Assembly: GCF_013177735.1 (NCBI RefSeq)
Contig: NZ_WOEZ01000210.1
Location: 1-64,000 of the forward strand
Reading direction: 5' to 3'
DNA length: 64,000 nt
Origin: Paraburkholderia elongata
GTDB lineage: Bacteria; Pseudomonadota; Gammaproteobacteria; Burkholderiales; Burkholderiaceae
Shown here: positions 1 to 10,637 of the stretch, in pieces
Layout: each line of letters opens with the position of its first letter
Numbering within the stretch: position 1 is the stretch's first letter
Program-made: the position numbers and the translations under genes
The notes under the pieces: model-generated
The model's input: the letters and a program-made list of their open reading frames with translations, nothing else
The model's database searches: none
What the model was told of the DNA's origin: nothing

Positions 1-182
1 GACGACGTGGGCGGTTCCGGTTCGCGCTGGCATATGGCTAAATATAGTTAAAAATCATCTAAAGTCAAATATTTTAGTGACTACAAATTTAACTAAAAAA
101 ATAGCGTTCGCCCGATCAAATCATGAGGCCCGACAGGCACTTGCCGCCATCAACGAGACTACAAGATGGGCGGAACTTCCGT
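1..182. other. AT-rich intergenic edge
   Basis: No gene is visible. Bases 35-115 are strikingly AT-rich for this genome and contain an 8-bp inverted repeat (TAGTTAAA at 45-52, TTTAACTA at 88-95) and a second one (AGTCA 63-67, TGACT 78-82). It could be the control region of a gene left of the window or foreign DNA; the sequence does not decide. Confidence 0.5.
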
Positions 183-1349
183 TTAACCGCCCAGCAACGC
201 GTCTGAAAACTCTTCCGCGCTGAACGGCTGCAAGTCTTCCACCTTTTCGCCGACGCCGATGAAGTACACCGGGATCGGACGCTGACGCGCGATCGCCGCG
301 AGAATGCCGCCCTTCGCCGTGCCGTCGAGCTTGGTGACGATCAGGCCGGTGAGGCCGAGTGCGTCGTCGAAGGCTTTCACTTGCGCGAGGGCATTCTGGC
401 CGGTGTTCGCATCGATCACCAGCAACACCTCATGCGGCGCGCCGTCTTGCGCCTTGCCGATCACGCGCTTCACCTTGCGCAGTTCTTCCATCAGATGCAG
501 CTGGGTCGGCAGACGGCCGGCCGTGTCCGCCATCATGACGTCGATCTTGCGCGCACGCGCGGCGCCAACCGCGTCGAAAATCACCGCTGCCGGGTCGCCG
601 CTTTCCTGCGACACCACCGTCACGTTGTTGCGCTGGCCCCAGATTCCGAGTTGCTCGCGCGCGGCCGCGCGGAAGGTGTCGCCCGCAGCCAGCAGCACCG
701 ACTGGTCGAAGCTCTGCAGATGCTTGGCGAGCTTGCCGATGCTGGTGGTCTTGCCCGCACCGTTGACACCCGCGATCATCATGACCAGCGGTTGCGCGCG
801 GCCGAGCATCAGCGATTTTTCCAGCGGTTTGAGCAGGTCGATCAGCAGCTTGCGCAGCGCCGCTTTCACCTGCTGAGGATCGGTGAGGCGCTCGGTGCGC
901 ACTTTCTCGCGCAGCGATTCGAGCAGGAACTCGGTGGCTTCGACGCCCGCATCCGACATCAGCAGCGCGGTCTCGAGTTCTTCGTACAAATCTTCGTCGA
1001 TCTTCGTGCCGACGAAAATGCCGGTCAGGCTCGAACTCGTTTTCGACAGGCCTGTCTTCAGGCGCGTGAGCCACGAGCGCTTGGCGTTCTCATCCTGCGT
1101 AGGTGGCGGGACGATTTCGACGGTTTCGAGCGCGGTTGCTCCGGGTTCGGGCTCATTGATGGACACAGCAGCAGCCGGGTGCGTATCGACGCTAACCGGA
1201 GCAACCGGCCGCGGCGCTGGTGGCGCGACGGGCGCTGCCGGCGCCTTTGCGGCGGGCTCGGGCGCCAGGGCTTCCGGCGCAGTCTGCGATTCTTCTGGCG
1301 CGTTATCGGACTCTTTCGAACCCTTGAATCGTTTGAAAAAGCTGAACAT
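183..1349 (-). CDS. ftsY: Signal recognition particle receptor FtsY
   Basis: FtsY is the SRP receptor GTPase that docks ribosome-nascent chain-SRP complexes at the inner membrane for SecYEG or YidC insertion. The 388-residue protein has an acidic, Pro/Ala-rich A region (about 1-90), the N helical domain (about 95-180) and the G domain with P-loop GVNGAGKTT at 194-202, DTFRAAA at 224-230, DTAGR at 275-279 and TKLDGTAKGG at 339-348. I place the start at MFSFFKRF; the open frame extends 42 codons further upstream, but that extension is Arg/Cys-rich and unlike the family. It is divergent from rsmD across about 240 bp. Confidence 0.96.
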   Translation of the reverse strand: MFSFFKRFKGSKESDNAPEESQTAPEALAPEPAAKAPAAPVAPPAPRPVAPVSVDTHPAAAVSINEPEPGATALETVEIVPPPTQDENAKRSWLTRLKTGLSKTSSSLTGIFVGTKIDEDLYEELETALLMSDAGVEATEFLLESLREKVRTERLTDPQQVKAALRKLLIDLLKPLEKSLMLGRAQPLVMMIAGVNGAGKTTSIGKLAKHLQSFDQSVLLAAGDTFRAAAREQLGIWGQRNNVTVVSQESGDPAAVIFDAVGAARARKIDVMMADTAGRLPTQLHLMEELRKVKRVIGKAQDGAPHEVLLVIDANTGQNALAQVKAFDDALGLTGLIVTKLDGTAKGGILAAIARQRPIPVYFIGVGEKVEDLQPFSAEEFSDALLGG

Positions 1350-1589
1350 GATCTGGCGTGGTGAGAGCGCGCGCCGATGCGCGCAGCCGGGACAAGCCCG
1401 TGGGAGCGGCAGGCAGCGTTGCGATGCGGGATGCAAGGCGCTGGAAGCCGCACATTTTATCAGGCGCGCCGCCACCCGTCGTATTGGCCGAACGGCCAGG
1501 CTGGACGCCGTGCGCCCCTGTGGTAACGTTGGCCCTCCAGCCCACGCGCATCGGCGTCGCGGGCATCCCTATAACGTATTCGAAACTGC

Positions 1590-2204
1590 ATGCCCCGTTC
1601 TGCTCCTTCACGCGCCCACGGCGCTTCATCCAAAGGCGGCAAGCCGCACGCCATCCGTATCATCGGCGGCGACTGGAAGCGCACGCCGCTGCCCGTGCTC
1701 GACCTCGACGGCCTGCGCCCCACGCCCGACCGCGTGCGCGAAACGCTGTTCAACTGGCTCGGCCAGCGGCTGGACGGCCAGCGCTGCCTCGATCTGTTCG
1801 CCGGCAGCGGCGCGCTCGGCTTCGAGGCCGCCTCGCGCGGCGCGGCGCGGGTATTGATGGTCGAGCGCAACGCGCGGGCCGCCAGCCAGCTGCGCGCGAA
1901 CCAGGTACGCCTGTCGGCACGTACCATCGAAATCGCGGAAGCAGACGGCTTGCGTCTCGCGGCGAGTCTCGCCCCGGGATCGTTCGACGTGGTTTTCCTC
2001 GATCCGCCGTTCGGCGACGATCTGCTCGACAAGGCGCTCGCGCTAGCCGTGCCGCTGCTGAGTCCGGAAGGTTTTCTGTATGTGGAGGCGGGCATTGCGC
2101 TCGAACTCGAGGGGAACGAGACACTCGCCGGTTGGGAAATCGTTCGGCAAGGCAAAGCGGGTGCTGTCCACTTTCATTTGCTGCAGCGCGAAAATAAGGA
2201 ATAA
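1590..2204 (+). CDS. rsmD: 16S rRNA (guanine(966)-N2)-methyltransferase RsmD
   Basis: Class I SAM-dependent methyltransferase that makes m2G966 in 16S rRNA during 30S assembly. The 204-residue protein shows the RsmD opening (IRIIGGDWKR, LRPTPDRVRETLFNWL), the SAM-binding motif DLFAGSGALG at about 68-77 and the catalytic DPPF motif at 138-141. It lies upstream of coaD, as in many proteobacteria. The first 20 residues are poorly conserved in the family, so a slightly later start is possible. Confidence 0.93.
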   Translation: MPRSAPSRAHGASSKGGKPHAIRIIGGDWKRTPLPVLDLDGLRPTPDRVRETLFNWLGQRLDGQRCLDLFAGSGALGFEAASRGAARVLMVERNARAASQLRANQVRLSARTIEIAEADGLRLAASLAPGSFDVVFLDPPFGDDLLDKALALAVPLLSPEGFLYVEAGIALELEGNETLAGWEIVRQGKAGAVHFHLLQRENKE

Positions 2205-2315
2205 TGCGCGTTCCAAAACAAGCAGCGGACGGGTACCGTCACGCATGCGGTCGGTGCCAAATGCGTCGCGTGGACGCTTTGACGTGCCCATTTGTCTGAA
2301 GAGAGGAGAAGTCTC

Positions 2316-2831
2316 ATGGTAGTCGCCGTGTACCCGGGCACGTTCGACCCGCTGACGCGCGGTCACGAAGACCTCGTTCGACGCGCGTCGAGCATTTTCG
2401 ACACGCTGGTGGTGGGCGTTGCCGACAGCCGCAACAAGAAGCCGTTTTTCACGCTGAAAGAGCGCCTCGATATCGCTCATGAAGTGCTCGGGCACTACCC
2501 GAACGTTCAGGTGATGAGCTTCAAAGGGCTATTGAAGGACTTTGTCCGCAGCAATAACGCTCGGGTGATCGTGCGTGGCCTGCGTGCCGTCTCGGATTTC
2601 GAATATGAGTTCCAGATGGCCGGCATGAACCGCTATCTGCTGCCGGACGTTGAAACCATGTTCATGACACCGTCCGATCAATACCAGTTCATCTCCGGCA
2701 CCATCGTGCGTGAAATCGCGCAATTGGGTGGCGATGTCAGCAAGTTCGTGTTCCCGTCGGTCGAAAAATGGCTCAAGGAGAAGGTTGCAGCACTGGATCC
2801 GGATGACGTCGCTTCGGCGGGGCAACCGTAA
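2316..2831 (+). CDS. coaD: Phosphopantetheine adenylyltransferase CoaD
   Basis: Adenylates 4'-phosphopantetheine to dephospho-CoA, the fourth step of CoA synthesis. The 171-residue protein begins [12 protein letters not shown] and carries the nucleotidyltransferase T/HxGH-type motif (TRGH, about 15-18) and ISGTIVRE near residue 128. An AGAGGAGA ribosome binding site (2301-2309) fixes the ATG at 2316 rather than the upstream in-frame ATG at 2292. It lies between rsmD and the ferredoxin gene, probably in one transcript. Confidence 0.95.
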   Translation: MVVAVYPGTFDPLTRGHEDLVRRASSIFDTLVVGVADSRNKKPFFTLKERLDIAHEVLGHYPNVQVMSFKGLLKDFVRSNNARVIVRGLRAVSDFEYEFQMAGMNRYLLPDVETMFMTPSDQYQFISGTIVREIAQLGGDVSKFVFPSVEKWLKEKVAALDPDDVASAGQP

Positions 2832-2840
2832 CCGGCGTAA

Positions 2841-3152
<312 letters not shown>

Positions 3153-3170
3153 GAGCTGAATGATTGTTGA

Positions 3171-3198
3171 ACGGCGAGGCGTCTGCCTCGCCGTTTTT
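3171..3198 (+). terminator. Rho-independent terminator after the ferredoxin gene
   Basis: A perfect 10-bp stem (ACGGCGAGGC with GCCTCGCCGT) around a 4-nt loop is followed by a T-run. It separates the rightward coaD-ferredoxin transcript from the converging hisC. Confidence 0.9.
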
Positions 3199-3241
3199 AT
3201 TGCAGCAACGCTTTGTGTCGCGCGCGAGGTTATCCCGATCG

Positions 3242-4321
3242 CTATCCGACGTAAGCGCTGAAAATGTCGCGCAGTGCAGCCAGCAGAATGCCGCATTCGG
3301 CGTCGGTGCCGACCGAGATTCGCAAATGCTGGTCGATTCGCGCCGCCTTGAAGTGGCGTACGAAGATTTCCTTTTCCCTTAGCCGTGCCACGAGCGTGGC
3401 CGCGTCGTAGCCTTCGTGACGCGCGAACAGCAGATTCGCCGCTGACGGCACCACCTTGAAGCCCAGTGCAGTCAAGCCTGCTGCCAACCGCTCACGGCTG
3501 GCAATCACCTTGGCGCAGTTGTCGCGGAACCACGCATCGTCCTCGTATGCCGCGACGGCCGCGACTTGCGCCAGACGGTCGAGCGGATACGAGTTGAAGC
3601 TGTCCTTCACGCGGTTCAGTGCGTCGATCAGTTCTGGATTGCCGAACGCGAAGCCGACGCGCATGCCGGCCAGCGAACGCGACTTCGATACCGTTTGGAC
3701 CACCAGCAGGTTGGGATAGCGGTCGATCAGTGCGATGGCCGATTCGGCGCCGAAATCGACATAGGCCTCATCGATGACCACGACCGATTCGGTGTTTCTC
3801 GCCACCAGTCGCTCGATATCGGCGAGCGGCAGCGGTCGTCCAGTCGGCGCGTTCGGGTTCGGGAAGAGTACGCCGCCGTTAGGCGCTGGATAGTCGTCGA
3901 CATTGATGGCGAAGCTGTCGTCGAGTGCGATGGTCCGAAAGTCGACTTCAAAGAGCCGCGCGTAGGTCGGGTAGAAGCTGTACGTGATATCCGGAAACAG
4001 CAACGGCTTGTCGTGCTTCAGCAAGGCCTGAAAGGTGAGCGCGAGTACTTCGTCCGAGCCGTTGCCCGCGAACACCTGTTCCGGGCGGATGCCGTGGTAC
4101 GCGGCTACCGTTTCGCGTAACTTGCGCGCGGTCGGGTCGGGGTAGCGCCGCAGCGACTCGCTCGCGTCGCCCAGTTCCTGCCGGATCGCGTCAAGCACGC
4201 GCGGCGACGGCGGATAAGGATTCTCGTTGGTGTTCAGCTTCACCGGATGCGCAACCACGGGTTGCTCGCCCGGCACATACGGCGTCAGACGGTGAACGAT
4301 GTCACTCCAGTAGCGGCTCAA
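3242..4321 (-). CDS. hisC: Histidinol-phosphate aminotransferase HisC
   Basis: PLP enzyme (fold type I) that transaminates imidazole acetol phosphate with glutamate in histidine synthesis. The protein opens [20 protein letters not shown], with [13 protein letters not shown] substrate motif, a PNPNAPTG segment and the PLP lysine in [11 protein letters not shown] take the start as TTG at 4319-4321, preceded by a TGGAG ribosome binding site, giving 359 residues, the usual length. No ATG fits: the frame upstream runs through a 13-copy 8-bp repeat that would add a nonsense periodic peptide. This is a second, stand-alone hisC outside a his operon, directly downstream of pth. Confidence 0.92.
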   Translation of the reverse strand: MSRYWSDIVHRLTPYVPGEQPVVAHPVKLNTNENPYPPSPRVLDAIRQELGDASESLRRYPDPTARKLRETVAAYHGIRPEQVFAGNGSDEVLALTFQALLKHDKPLLFPDITYSFYPTYARLFEVDFRTIALDDSFAINVDDYPAPNGGVLFPNPNAPTGRPLPLADIERLVARNTESVVVIDEAYVDFGAESAIALIDRYPNLLVVQTVSKSRSLAGMRVGFAFGNPELIDALNRVKDSFNSYPLDRLAQVAAVAAYEDDAWFRDNCAKVIASRERLAAGLTALGFKVVPSAANLLFARHEGYDAATLVARLREKEIFVRHFKAARIDQHLRISVGTDAECGILLAALRDIFSAYVG

Positions 4322-4340
4322 GCGATTCTCCAGTCGATGG

Positions 4341-4444
4341 CGATACGGCGATACGGCGATACGGCGATACGGCGATACGGCGATACGGCGATACGGCGAT
4401 ACGGCGATACGGCGATACGGCGATACGGCGATACGGCGATACGG
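4341..4444. repeat. 13 x 8-bp tandem repeat (CGATACGG) upstream of hisC
   Basis: Thirteen perfect head-to-tail copies of CGATACGG fill 4341-4444, between the pth stop codon (4462) and the hisC TTG start (4321), ending about 8 bp from the hisC ribosome binding site. The unit is not a multiple of three. Such arrays change copy number by slippage, so the pth-hisC spacing, and perhaps hisC expression, may vary between strains. Confidence 0.97.
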
Positions 4445-4461
4445 CTCGGGCAAGCCGTCGC

Positions 4462-5064
4462 TCACGAGTTGCGATGCAGTTGCATCATCGCCCGCTCGAG
4501 CTCGCCTTTGATGATTTGCGGCATCACGGCCAACCCACGTTCGATCGACGCATCGATCACATCCTGTTCTTCCCGCCGCGGCGGTTTCAGCACGTAATTG
4601 GCGACGTCCGGCTTGGCGCCGGCTCGCGCGCTTTCGGGAATCAGGTCGCGCGGATGACCGATGCCGATCCGCAGCCGCCAATACTGTTGCGACGACAGAT
4701 GCGCGGTGATGTCCTTCAGCCCATTATGGCCGCCGCTGCCGCCACCGAGCTTCAGCTTGACGCTGCCGGGCGGCATATCGAGTTCGTCGTGCGCGACCAG
4801 AATTTCGTCCGGAAGAATCTTGAAGAACTGCGCGAGCGCCACGACCGACTGCCCCGAGCGGTTCATATACGTCTGCGGTTCCAGCAGATGCACTTCTTCG
4901 CCGTGAAGCCGGGCCTTCGCGTAGAAACCGTGGAAGCGCCGCTCGTCGCGCAGCGTCGTGCCTGCTTCGCGCGCCAGTTGATCGACCAGCCAGAAGCCGG
5001 CATTGTGGCGCGTCGCGGTGTATTCAGCGCCCGGATTGCCGAGCCCGACGATCAGCTTGATCAT
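4462..5064 (-). CDS. pth: Peptidyl-tRNA hydrolase Pth
   Basis: Releases peptides from prematurely dropped peptidyl-tRNA so that the tRNA is recycled; essential in most bacteria. The 200-residue protein shows the family landmarks: GLGNPGAEY at 7-15, catalytic histidine in TRHNAGF at about 20, the HDELDMPPG acid motif and [10 protein letters not shown]. It is separated from rplY by a terminator, so it has its own transcript, which continues through the 8-bp repeat towards hisC. Confidence 0.96.
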   Translation of the reverse strand: MIKLIVGLGNPGAEYTATRHNAGFWLVDQLAREAGTTLRDERRFHGFYAKARLHGEEVHLLEPQTYMNRSGQSVVALAQFFKILPDEILVAHDELDMPPGSVKLKLGGGSGGHNGLKDITAHLSSQQYWRLRIGIGHPRDLIPESARAGAKPDVANYVLKPPRREEQDVIDASIERGLAVMPQIIKGELERAMMQLHRNS

Positions 5065-5120
5065 GATTGCGTAGGTCCATCTGGCCCGGGCGCCGAACGC
5101 GGCCGAGCCGAAAAAAACCG

Positions 5121-5153
5121 AAAAAAAACCCGCCGGGGCGAACCTCGGCGGGT
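5121..5153 (-). terminator. Rho-independent terminator after rplY
   Basis: On the minus strand a stem of ACCCGCCG with CGGCGGGT is followed by a run of T (the A-run at 5121-5127 on plus). It ends the rplY transcript before pth. Confidence 0.85.
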
Positions 5154-5206
5154 CACATCGACCGTTTCATTGAAACGGATCGAGAGGATTGCTCGCTCAG
5201 TGCAGC

Positions 5207-5836
5207 TTAAGCAGCCGGCTTTTCGCCTTCGCCTTCGCCTGCAGCAGCAGCGGCGTCGCCTTCAGCGATTGCGCCAGCCGGGATCGTTGCCAATGCGATG
5301 ACCGGGTTTTCTGCTTCAATGTGAGCAACCAGTGCCACGCCTGCCGGCAGGACGATGTCCTTAGCGTGCAGCGACTGGCCCGCTTCGATCTTCACCAGGT
5401 CGACTTCGAGGAATTCCGGCAGTGCCGACGGCAGGCACTCGATTTCGATTTCGTTGAGGACGTGCGAGATCACCGCGCCCGACAGCTTCACTGCCGGGTT
5501 GGTTTCCTGGTTCATGAAGTGCAGCGGCACCTTGGTGTGCAGCTTCTTCTTCGCGTCGACACGTTGGAAGTCCACGTGCAGCACGAGCTGACGGAACGGG
5601 TGGTATTGCACGTCGCGCAGCAGAACCTGTTGCGACTTGCCTGCCACTTCCAGGTCGAGGATCGACGAGTGGAAAACTTCTTTCTTCAGCGCGTGCCAGA
5701 GTGCGTTGTGGTCCAGTTCGACCAATTGCGTGTCAGCACCAGCGCCATATACGATGCCCGGGGTCTTACCCGAGATACGCAGGCGGCGGCTCGCACCCGT
5801 ACCTTGCAAGGAACGCTCGAAAGCGACTACTTTCAT
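5207..5836 (-). CDS. rplY: 50S ribosomal protein L25/general stress protein Ctc
   Basis: Binds 5S rRNA in the large subunit. The 209-residue protein is the long CTC type: N-terminal L25 beta-barrel (MKVVAFERS onward, about 1-92), then the TL5/CTC C-terminal domain, ending in an acidic [10 protein letters not shown] tail. The start is MKVVAFERS at 5836, with GGAG about 9 bp upstream; a further in-frame ATG 18 bp upstream lacks a site. It lies between prs and pth, the usual beta-proteobacterial order, with terminators on both sides. Confidence 0.95.
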   Translation of the reverse strand: MKVVAFERSLQGTGASRRLRISGKTPGIVYGAGADTQLVELDHNALWHALKKEVFHSSILDLEVAGKSQQVLLRDVQYHPFRQLVLHVDFQRVDAKKKLHTKVPLHFMNQETNPAVKLSGAVISHVLNEIEIECLPSALPEFLEVDLVKIEAGQSLHAKDIVLPAGVALVAHIEAENPVIALATIPAGAIAEGDAAAAAGEGEGEKPAA

Positions 5837-5872
5837 GTTGAATCTCCAATGCACTGCCCGCGACCAGGCAGT

Positions 5873-5909
5873 AAAAACGGGGCCTCCAAGCCGTTACGGC
5901 TGAGGCCCC
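5873..5909 (-). terminator. Rho-independent terminator after prs
   Basis: An 8-bp stem (GGGGCCTC 5879-5886 with GAGGCCCC 5902-5909) plus an inner AGCCG/CGGCT stem is followed on the minus strand by GTTTTTAC. It separates prs from rplY. Confidence 0.85.
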
Positions 5910-6000
5910 AGAGCGATGGCACGAACCTTCGTTCGTTCATGCCAATTGTGCAAAAGCGCGGCGTGCGGTACTGCAATGCGCGCTGCGCCTTCGCAAATAC

Positions 6001-6957
6001 TTAACTTTCAGCGAACAGCGACATCACCGAATCGCCGCGGCGAATCCGCGAGAACGTTTCGGCGAGCAGGCCGGCGCTGGTCAGCGAACGGATCTTGGCG
6101 CACGAGCGGGCTTCGTCGCCGAGCGGGATCGTATCGGTGACAACGAGTTCGTCGAGTGCCGAAGCTGCAATTCGCTCGCCTGCACCGCCCGACAAAACCG
6201 GGTGGGTGGCGTAAGCGAATACCTGTTTCGCACCGCGTTCCTTCAAAACCTGAGCTGCCTTGCAAAGCGTGCCTGCGGTGTCGACCATGTCGTCCATGAT
6301 CACGCAGGTGCGGCCTTCGACTTCACCGATGATGTTCATCACTTCGGCAACGTTCGCCTTCGGGCGGCGTTTGTCGATGATCGCGAGATCGCAATTCAGT
6401 TGCTTGGCCAATGCACGGGCACGCACCACGCCGCCGACGTCCGGCGAAACGACCAGCAGGTTCTCGTAGTTCTGCTTGCGCAGATCGCCGAGCAGCACGG
6501 GCGTAGCGTAGATGTTGTCGACCGGGATGTCGAAGAAGCCTTGAATCTGGTCGGCGTGCAGATCCATCGTAATGATCCGCTCGACACCGGCGATTTCCAG
6601 CATGTTCGCCACGATCTTCGCCGAGATGGCGACGCGCGCCGAACGCGGGCGTCGATCTTGACGGGCATAACCGAAGTAGGGGATGGCTGCGGTGATCCGA
6701 CCGGCGGATGCGCGCTTGAGCGCATCGACCATGATCATCAGTTCCATCAGATTGTCATTCGCCGGCGCGCACGTGGATTGCAGGACGAAGACATCCTTGC
6801 CGCGCACGTTTTCCTGAATCTCGACCTGGATTTCACCGTCCGAGAAACGGCTAACCATTGCTTTGCCGAGGGGAATACCGAGGATTTTGACGACTTCCTG
6901 TGCAAGCGCGGGATTTGCGTTGCCAGTAAAAACCATCAGGCCGTCATGGCTGCTCAT
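6001..6957 (-). CDS. prs: Ribose-phosphate pyrophosphokinase (PRPP synthase)
   Basis: Makes PRPP from ribose-5-phosphate and ATP for purine, pyrimidine, histidine, tryptophan and NAD synthesis. The 318-residue class I enzyme shows [16 protein letters not shown], the ATP-flexible-loop region [12 protein letters not shown], the catalytic segment [18 protein letters not shown], and the PRPP loop DDMVDTAGT. Start [15 protein letters not shown] matches the known Burkholderia form. It follows the tRNA-Gln gene, which lies just upstream on the same strand. Confidence 0.97.
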   Translation of the reverse strand: MSSHDGLMVFTGNANPALAQEVVKILGIPLGKAMVSRFSDGEIQVEIQENVRGKDVFVLQSTCAPANDNLMELMIMVDALKRASAGRITAAIPYFGYARQDRRPRSARVAISAKIVANMLEIAGVERIITMDLHADQIQGFFDIPVDNIYATPVLLGDLRKQNYENLLVVSPDVGGVVRARALAKQLNCDLAIIDKRRPKANVAEVMNIIGEVEGRTCVIMDDMVDTAGTLCKAAQVLKERGAKQVFAYATHPVLSGGAGERIAASALDELVVTDTIPLGDEARSCAKIRSLTSAGLLAETFSRIRRGDSVMSLFAES

Positions 6958-7002
6958 CGTGCACCTACTTCAGGCTGGGGGCGAGGGAAATGCGAGAATT
7001 TT

Positions 7003-7079
7003 TGGCAGGGGAGGAAGGAGTCGAACCTTCGAATGCCGGAATCAAAATCCGGTGCCTTAACCAACTTGGCGACTCCCCT
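7003..7079 (-). tRNA. tRNA-Gln (UUG)
   Basis: A full cloverleaf reads on the minus strand: acceptor AGGGGAG (7073-7079) pairs with CTCCCCT, the anticodon stem CCGGA/TCCGG holds loop TTTTGAT with anticodon TTG, and the T-arm GAAGG-TTCGACT-CCTTC is intact. The CCA end is encoded (7003-7005). It is placed between ispE and prs, a conserved arrangement in this group. Confidence 0.96.
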
Positions 7080-7129
7080 ACACTAACTTTGAGCTTCACC
7101 GAACGAGGGAACGTTCGACGAGGCAAAAC

Positions 7130-8011
7130 TTATGACGCGAAAGCAAAGAGTGGATGCTGATCGAGACTTGCAGTTACTGCGCTATTCCATTCGCTCGGCA
7201 GTTTGGCTTGCGCCGCTTCTGCTTCAGCTTTACTACGGAACGCTGCAAATACACTTGCACCTGATCCAGACATCCGCGCTGGTGCGATGTTTTCAAACCA
7301 TCGCAGCACTTGCGCTACTTCCGCGTATTTTCCCACGACAACTTGCTGCATGTCATTCCGGCCGAAACTTTCTGGCCATTCAGTGTTGCAGCTAAGTTCT
7401 GCAGGAAAGTCCGTAATTATGAGGGGTTTCGAATCTCTTGTCAACGCTTTTTCGGAGAAAATCGCTGCAGTCGGAACATGAACCCTCGGCGTCACTACCA
7501 GGAAATGACGCGGCGGCAATTGTACAACGTCCAAAGCTTCTCCGACACCCTGTGCGAACGCATTTTTCCCAAAAATAAAAAATGGCACGTCCGCGCCGAG
7601 TTTCAACGCCAGCGCCTGCAACTCCAGTCGCGGCAAATCGAGTTTCCAGAGACGGTTCAGCGCGAGCAGCGTGGTGGCCGCATCGGAGCTTCCGCCGCCG
7701 AGGCCCGCGCCCATCGGCAGGCGCTTCTCGATCTCGATGTCGACGCCTTCCGGCGAGCCCGTATGGGTCTTCAGGAGCGTTGCTGCACGGACAGTGAGGT
7801 CGTGTTCCGGCGGCACGTCGGCGATTTCGGTGCTGCGCGTGATGAGGCCGTCGTCACGCCGCTTGAAGTGCAGGGTGTCGCCCCAGTCGAGCAACTGGAA
7901 AACGGTTTGAAGCGTGTGATAGCCATCCGGCCGGCGGCCAGTGATGTGCAGGAAGAGGTTGAGTTTCGCTGGCGCGAGGCAATCGCGCAGCGAATCGGTC
8001 GTTTCAATCAT
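7130..8011 (-). CDS. ispE: 4-diphosphocytidyl-2-C-methyl-D-erythritol kinase IspE
   Basis: GHMP kinase that phosphorylates CDP-ME in the MEP isoprenoid pathway. The 293-residue protein has [20 protein letters not shown] at the N-terminus, the ATP loop [14 protein letters not shown] at about 95-108 and the C-terminal [11 protein letters not shown] motif. It follows lolB by 65 bp on the same strand and precedes tRNA-Gln, so TPR-lolB-ispE is probably one operon. Confidence 0.96.
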   Translation of the reverse strand: MIETTDSLRDCLAPAKLNLFLHITGRRPDGYHTLQTVFQLLDWGDTLHFKRRDDGLITRSTEIADVPPEHDLTVRAATLLKTHTGSPEGVDIEIEKRLPMGAGLGGGSSDAATTLLALNRLWKLDLPRLELQALALKLGADVPFFIFGKNAFAQGVGEALDVVQLPPRHFLVVTPRVHVPTAAIFSEKALTRDSKPLIITDFPAELSCNTEWPESFGRNDMQQVVVGKYAEVAQVLRWFENIAPARMSGSGASVFAAFRSKAEAEAAQAKLPSEWNSAVTASLDQHPLFAFAS

Positions 8012-8076
8012 GAGTCAGGGCTACATTCGCCATAGCGGCGCCGAAGAGGCGGCAAGGGTTGCGCGAACAGGCGCGA

Positions 8077-8709
8077 TTACTGATCCAGTACGAGCTTGAT
8101 GTCGAGCGGCGGTTCCGAGCGGCTCAGGTTCAAGCGCTTCACGCCGGTGGCCGGCGCTTCGGCATAGGCCAGGTAATCGATCGTCCAGCCGTCCTGCGTG
8201 ATCTGCTTCAGGCGCGAGGGCTGCTCCGGATCCTTCTCGGTCCTGGCGCGCGAAGTCGGCGCCGGCGACGGCTGCAGCCAGTAGCGGAGCCCTTCGACCG
8301 GCAGCGCGAAGCCGAGCGCGTTCTGCATCAGCGTGGAGACGTTGTCGGCGGTGAGCGGTTGGCGGTTCGGCAGTTCGAGCGTAGCCGAAGCCGGCGACGA
8401 GGTCACGATCGCCAGTGTCTGGCCGAGCGGATTGCGCAATTGCAGGGTGACCGTGTCACCCGTTTCCTGCCAGGTGAAGTTGCCATAGGCATTGCGTTGC
8501 TGGCCGTTCTGATCGTTGTACTGGACCGCGAAACGGCCTTGATAAGCGCGGGTGGTCTGCGCAGAGACGGATGTCGCCGCATTCGACATGGACGGCCCCA
8601 GCGGCTTCACCGACGCACAACCGGCCAACGCCACAACCGCTGCCGCTACGAATCCGAGCGCCGCGCCACGCGGCGCCCGGGGATAAGAGATCAAGCGGGA
8701 AAGACGCAT
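8077..8709 (-). CDS. lolB: Outer-membrane lipoprotein receptor LolB
   Basis: LolB takes lipoproteins from periplasmic carrier LolA and inserts them in the outer membrane. The 210-residue product has a signal peptide with lipobox LAGC (about residues 28-31), then a beta-rich domain with [11 protein letters not shown] and [22 protein letters not shown]. Its ATG shares its first base with the TGA of the upstream TPR gene (TGATG), so the two are translationally coupled. A TTG immediately upstream is an unlikely alternative start. Confidence 0.92.
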   Translation of the reverse strand: MRLSRLISYPRAPRGAALGFVAAAVVALAGCASVKPLGPSMSNAATSVSAQTTRAYQGRFAVQYNDQNGQQRNAYGNFTWQETGDTVTLQLRNPLGQTLAIVTSSPASATLELPNRQPLTADNVSTLMQNALGFALPVEGLRYWLQPSPAPTSRARTEKDPEQPSRLKQITQDGWTIDYLAYAEAPATGVKRLNLSRSEPPLDIKLVLDQ

Positions 8710-10550
8710 CAAAGATCGTTTACCTGAAGACGTTGCAGCGTTTTAACCAGTGTGTCGTTGTCCGGTTCGAGCTTGCGCGCATCGCGGAAAGCTGCGCGAG
8801 CCTGATCCTGCGCTCCGGTTTTCCACAACACTTCGCCGAGGTGTGCGCCGATTTCGGCGTTCGGCTGGAGGTCGTACGCTTTGCGCAGCAGCTTGATTGC
8901 ATCCGACGTGTCGCCCATCCGGTACTTGACCCAGCCGACACTGTCCATGATGAAGGCGTCGTTCGGCGCCAGCGACGAGGCCTTCTCGACGAGCTTATCC
9001 GCTTCCGACAGGCGCTGATTGCGATCGGCCAGCGAATAGCCGAGCGCGTTGTAGGCCTGCGGATTGTCCGGCTGCGTCTGGATCAGCTTGCGCAGTTGCG
9101 CTTCCATGACATCGTAGTGGCCGGTCTTTTCGGCGGCCATGGCGTAGTCGTAGGTGAGATCGGGGTCGTCAGGGAAGGCGGCCGTTGCTTGTTGCAGGCT
9201 TGTTTCCGCCTCCGGATAGCGCTTCGCGTCGAACAGAATGGCCGCGTCGGTGCGTGCAATCAGCGCCTGGTCGCGCGGATCGGGCGCCTGCAGGCCGGCC
9301 AGCAGCTTGCGCGCGTCTTCAGTCTTGCCCTGCTTGGCGAGCAGTTGGGCGCGCGTAATCTGCGCTGGCATGAATTGCTGGCTCGACGGCGAAACCTTGT
9401 TCAGCCAGTCGCTTGCCGCCGCTTCGTTCTTCTGTTCGAGCGACAGCTGCGCAAGATAGATATACGCCTGGCCCGGATCGGCGCCCGGCGTTTTTTCAGC
9501 CTGCTTGGCGTACTGGGTCAGGTAGGTCTGCGCGTCGTTGAAATTCTTCTGCTGGATCTTGATCAACGCGAGCGCCATCATCGGCGTGAGATCGGTCGCG
9601 TTGTTCTTGTGCATGATCTCGAATTGCTTCTGCGCGTCGTCCAGGCGGTCGCTTGCGAGATACATCTGCGCGAGCGCGAGACGCGCGTCATGCGATTTCG
9701 GATTCTGTTGCACGTACTTTTCGAGCGACGCGATACCTTCCTTGCGCTCCTCCGGGCCCATCTGCGACAGCGTCAGCGCGGCCGGCAAATAGTCCGGCTT
9801 GAGCGTGAGCGCCTGTTCGAGCGACTTGCGCGCGCCCGGCGCGTCGTTGGAAACGAGTTGCTGGCGTGCGATGGCCAGTTGCGCCTCCGGCCGGTTCAGG
9901 TCGTCCTTCAGCATGTCTTGCAGCACATGCAAGCCGCCGATCCGGTTCGGACCGCGCGAGAGCAGCAGTTGCAGCGCCAGAACCGCGCTGCCGCGATTGT
10001 CGGCGGGGACCTTCGCGAGTTCACCGGCGAGGATTGGCGCGGCGTCATCAGGCTTGCCGGACAACACGAGCAGGGACGCGTCAAGTTGCGCGGCGCGTTC
10101 CGAATTCGGCGCATACTGCTGCCACAATTGCGCGGCAGCCAAAGCGTCCGACGGGCTTTGCGCGGCCAGCGCGATTTCCGTGGCGCGTTGCGCCATGCGC
10201 GGATCGTGCGTGTCGCGCGCAAGCGCGAGGTAGGTCTGGTAGGCGGGCGCCGGCTGGTCGCGTTGCAAGGCGACTTCAGCGGCGAGCACCTGGAATACGA
10301 TCTGGCTGGACAGCGGTACGCCCGGCAGAGACTTCTGGTCTTCTGCCGTCGCCGGACCGAGCGGGTCCGGCAGGGTGACAGACGTGTCATCCGAGTCTGG
10401 CGATGGATCCTGCGCGTGCGCAGGCACGGCAGCCAGCGCCCAGACAGCGAGCGCGGCGGCACCGAGCATACGTCGAGCGGACACGGCGTTCGGCACGCGG
10501 GATGCGCTAGCCGGGCGCTTCGAAAACAGCTTCACGAAGGACAAGTTCAT
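8709..10550 (-). CDS. Periplasmic/exported TPR-repeat protein
   Basis: A 613-residue protein with a signal-peptide-like N-terminus (cut predicted after AAVPAHA, about residue 46) followed by serial tetratricopeptide repeats, clearest at the C-terminus ([53 protein letters not shown]). TPRs are protein-binding scaffolds; the partner is unknown. In beta-proteobacteria a protein of this kind is regularly coupled to lolB, suggesting a role in lipoprotein or outer-membrane handling, which is inference. Start MNLSFVKLF at 10550 was chosen because the upstream frame runs into the divergent mutM promoter region. Confidence 0.88.
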   Translation of the reverse strand: MNLSFVKLFSKRPASASRVPNAVSARRMLGAAALAVWALAAVPAHAQDPSPDSDDTSVTLPDPLGPATAEDQKSLPGVPLSSQIVFQVLAAEVALQRDQPAPAYQTYLALARDTHDPRMAQRATEIALAAQSPSDALAAAQLWQQYAPNSERAAQLDASLLVLSGKPDDAAPILAGELAKVPADNRGSAVLALQLLLSRGPNRIGGLHVLQDMLKDDLNRPEAQLAIARQQLVSNDAPGARKSLEQALTLKPDYLPAALTLSQMGPEERKEGIASLEKYVQQNPKSHDARLALAQMYLASDRLDDAQKQFEIMHKNNATDLTPMMALALIKIQQKNFNDAQTYLTQYAKQAEKTPGADPGQAYIYLAQLSLEQKNEAAASDWLNKVSPSSQQFMPAQITRAQLLAKQGKTEDARKLLAGLQAPDPRDQALIARTDAAILFDAKRYPEAETSLQQATAAFPDDPDLTYDYAMAAEKTGHYDVMEAQLRKLIQTQPDNPQAYNALGYSLADRNQRLSEADKLVEKASSLAPNDAFIMDSVGWVKYRMGDTSDAIKLLRKAYDLQPNAEIGAHLGEVLWKTGAQDQARAAFRDARKLEPDNDTLVKTLQRLQVNDL

Positions 10551-10637
10551 GGAAATCCGTTCAATGTTTCGGACGATTGTAACGCGCTCGCTACAATACG
10601 CGCACAACCAACGACGCAAGTTGCAGACCAGTTAGAC

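Noticed and set aside
167-193. Hairpin at the ftsY stop as terminator
   Set aside because: The stem TGGGCGG/CCGCCCA overlaps the stop codon and is not followed by a T-run on the minus strand.
4341-4444. Short regular repeats considered as a CRISPR array
   Set aside because: Units are 8 bp, contiguous and without spacers; this is a simple tandem repeat.
8571-10637. Long plus-strand frame fused in frame to mutM (965 codons in total)
   Set aside because: The upstream two thirds is antisense to lolB and the TPR gene; the real MutM needs MPELPEVE at its N-terminus because Pro2 is catalytic.
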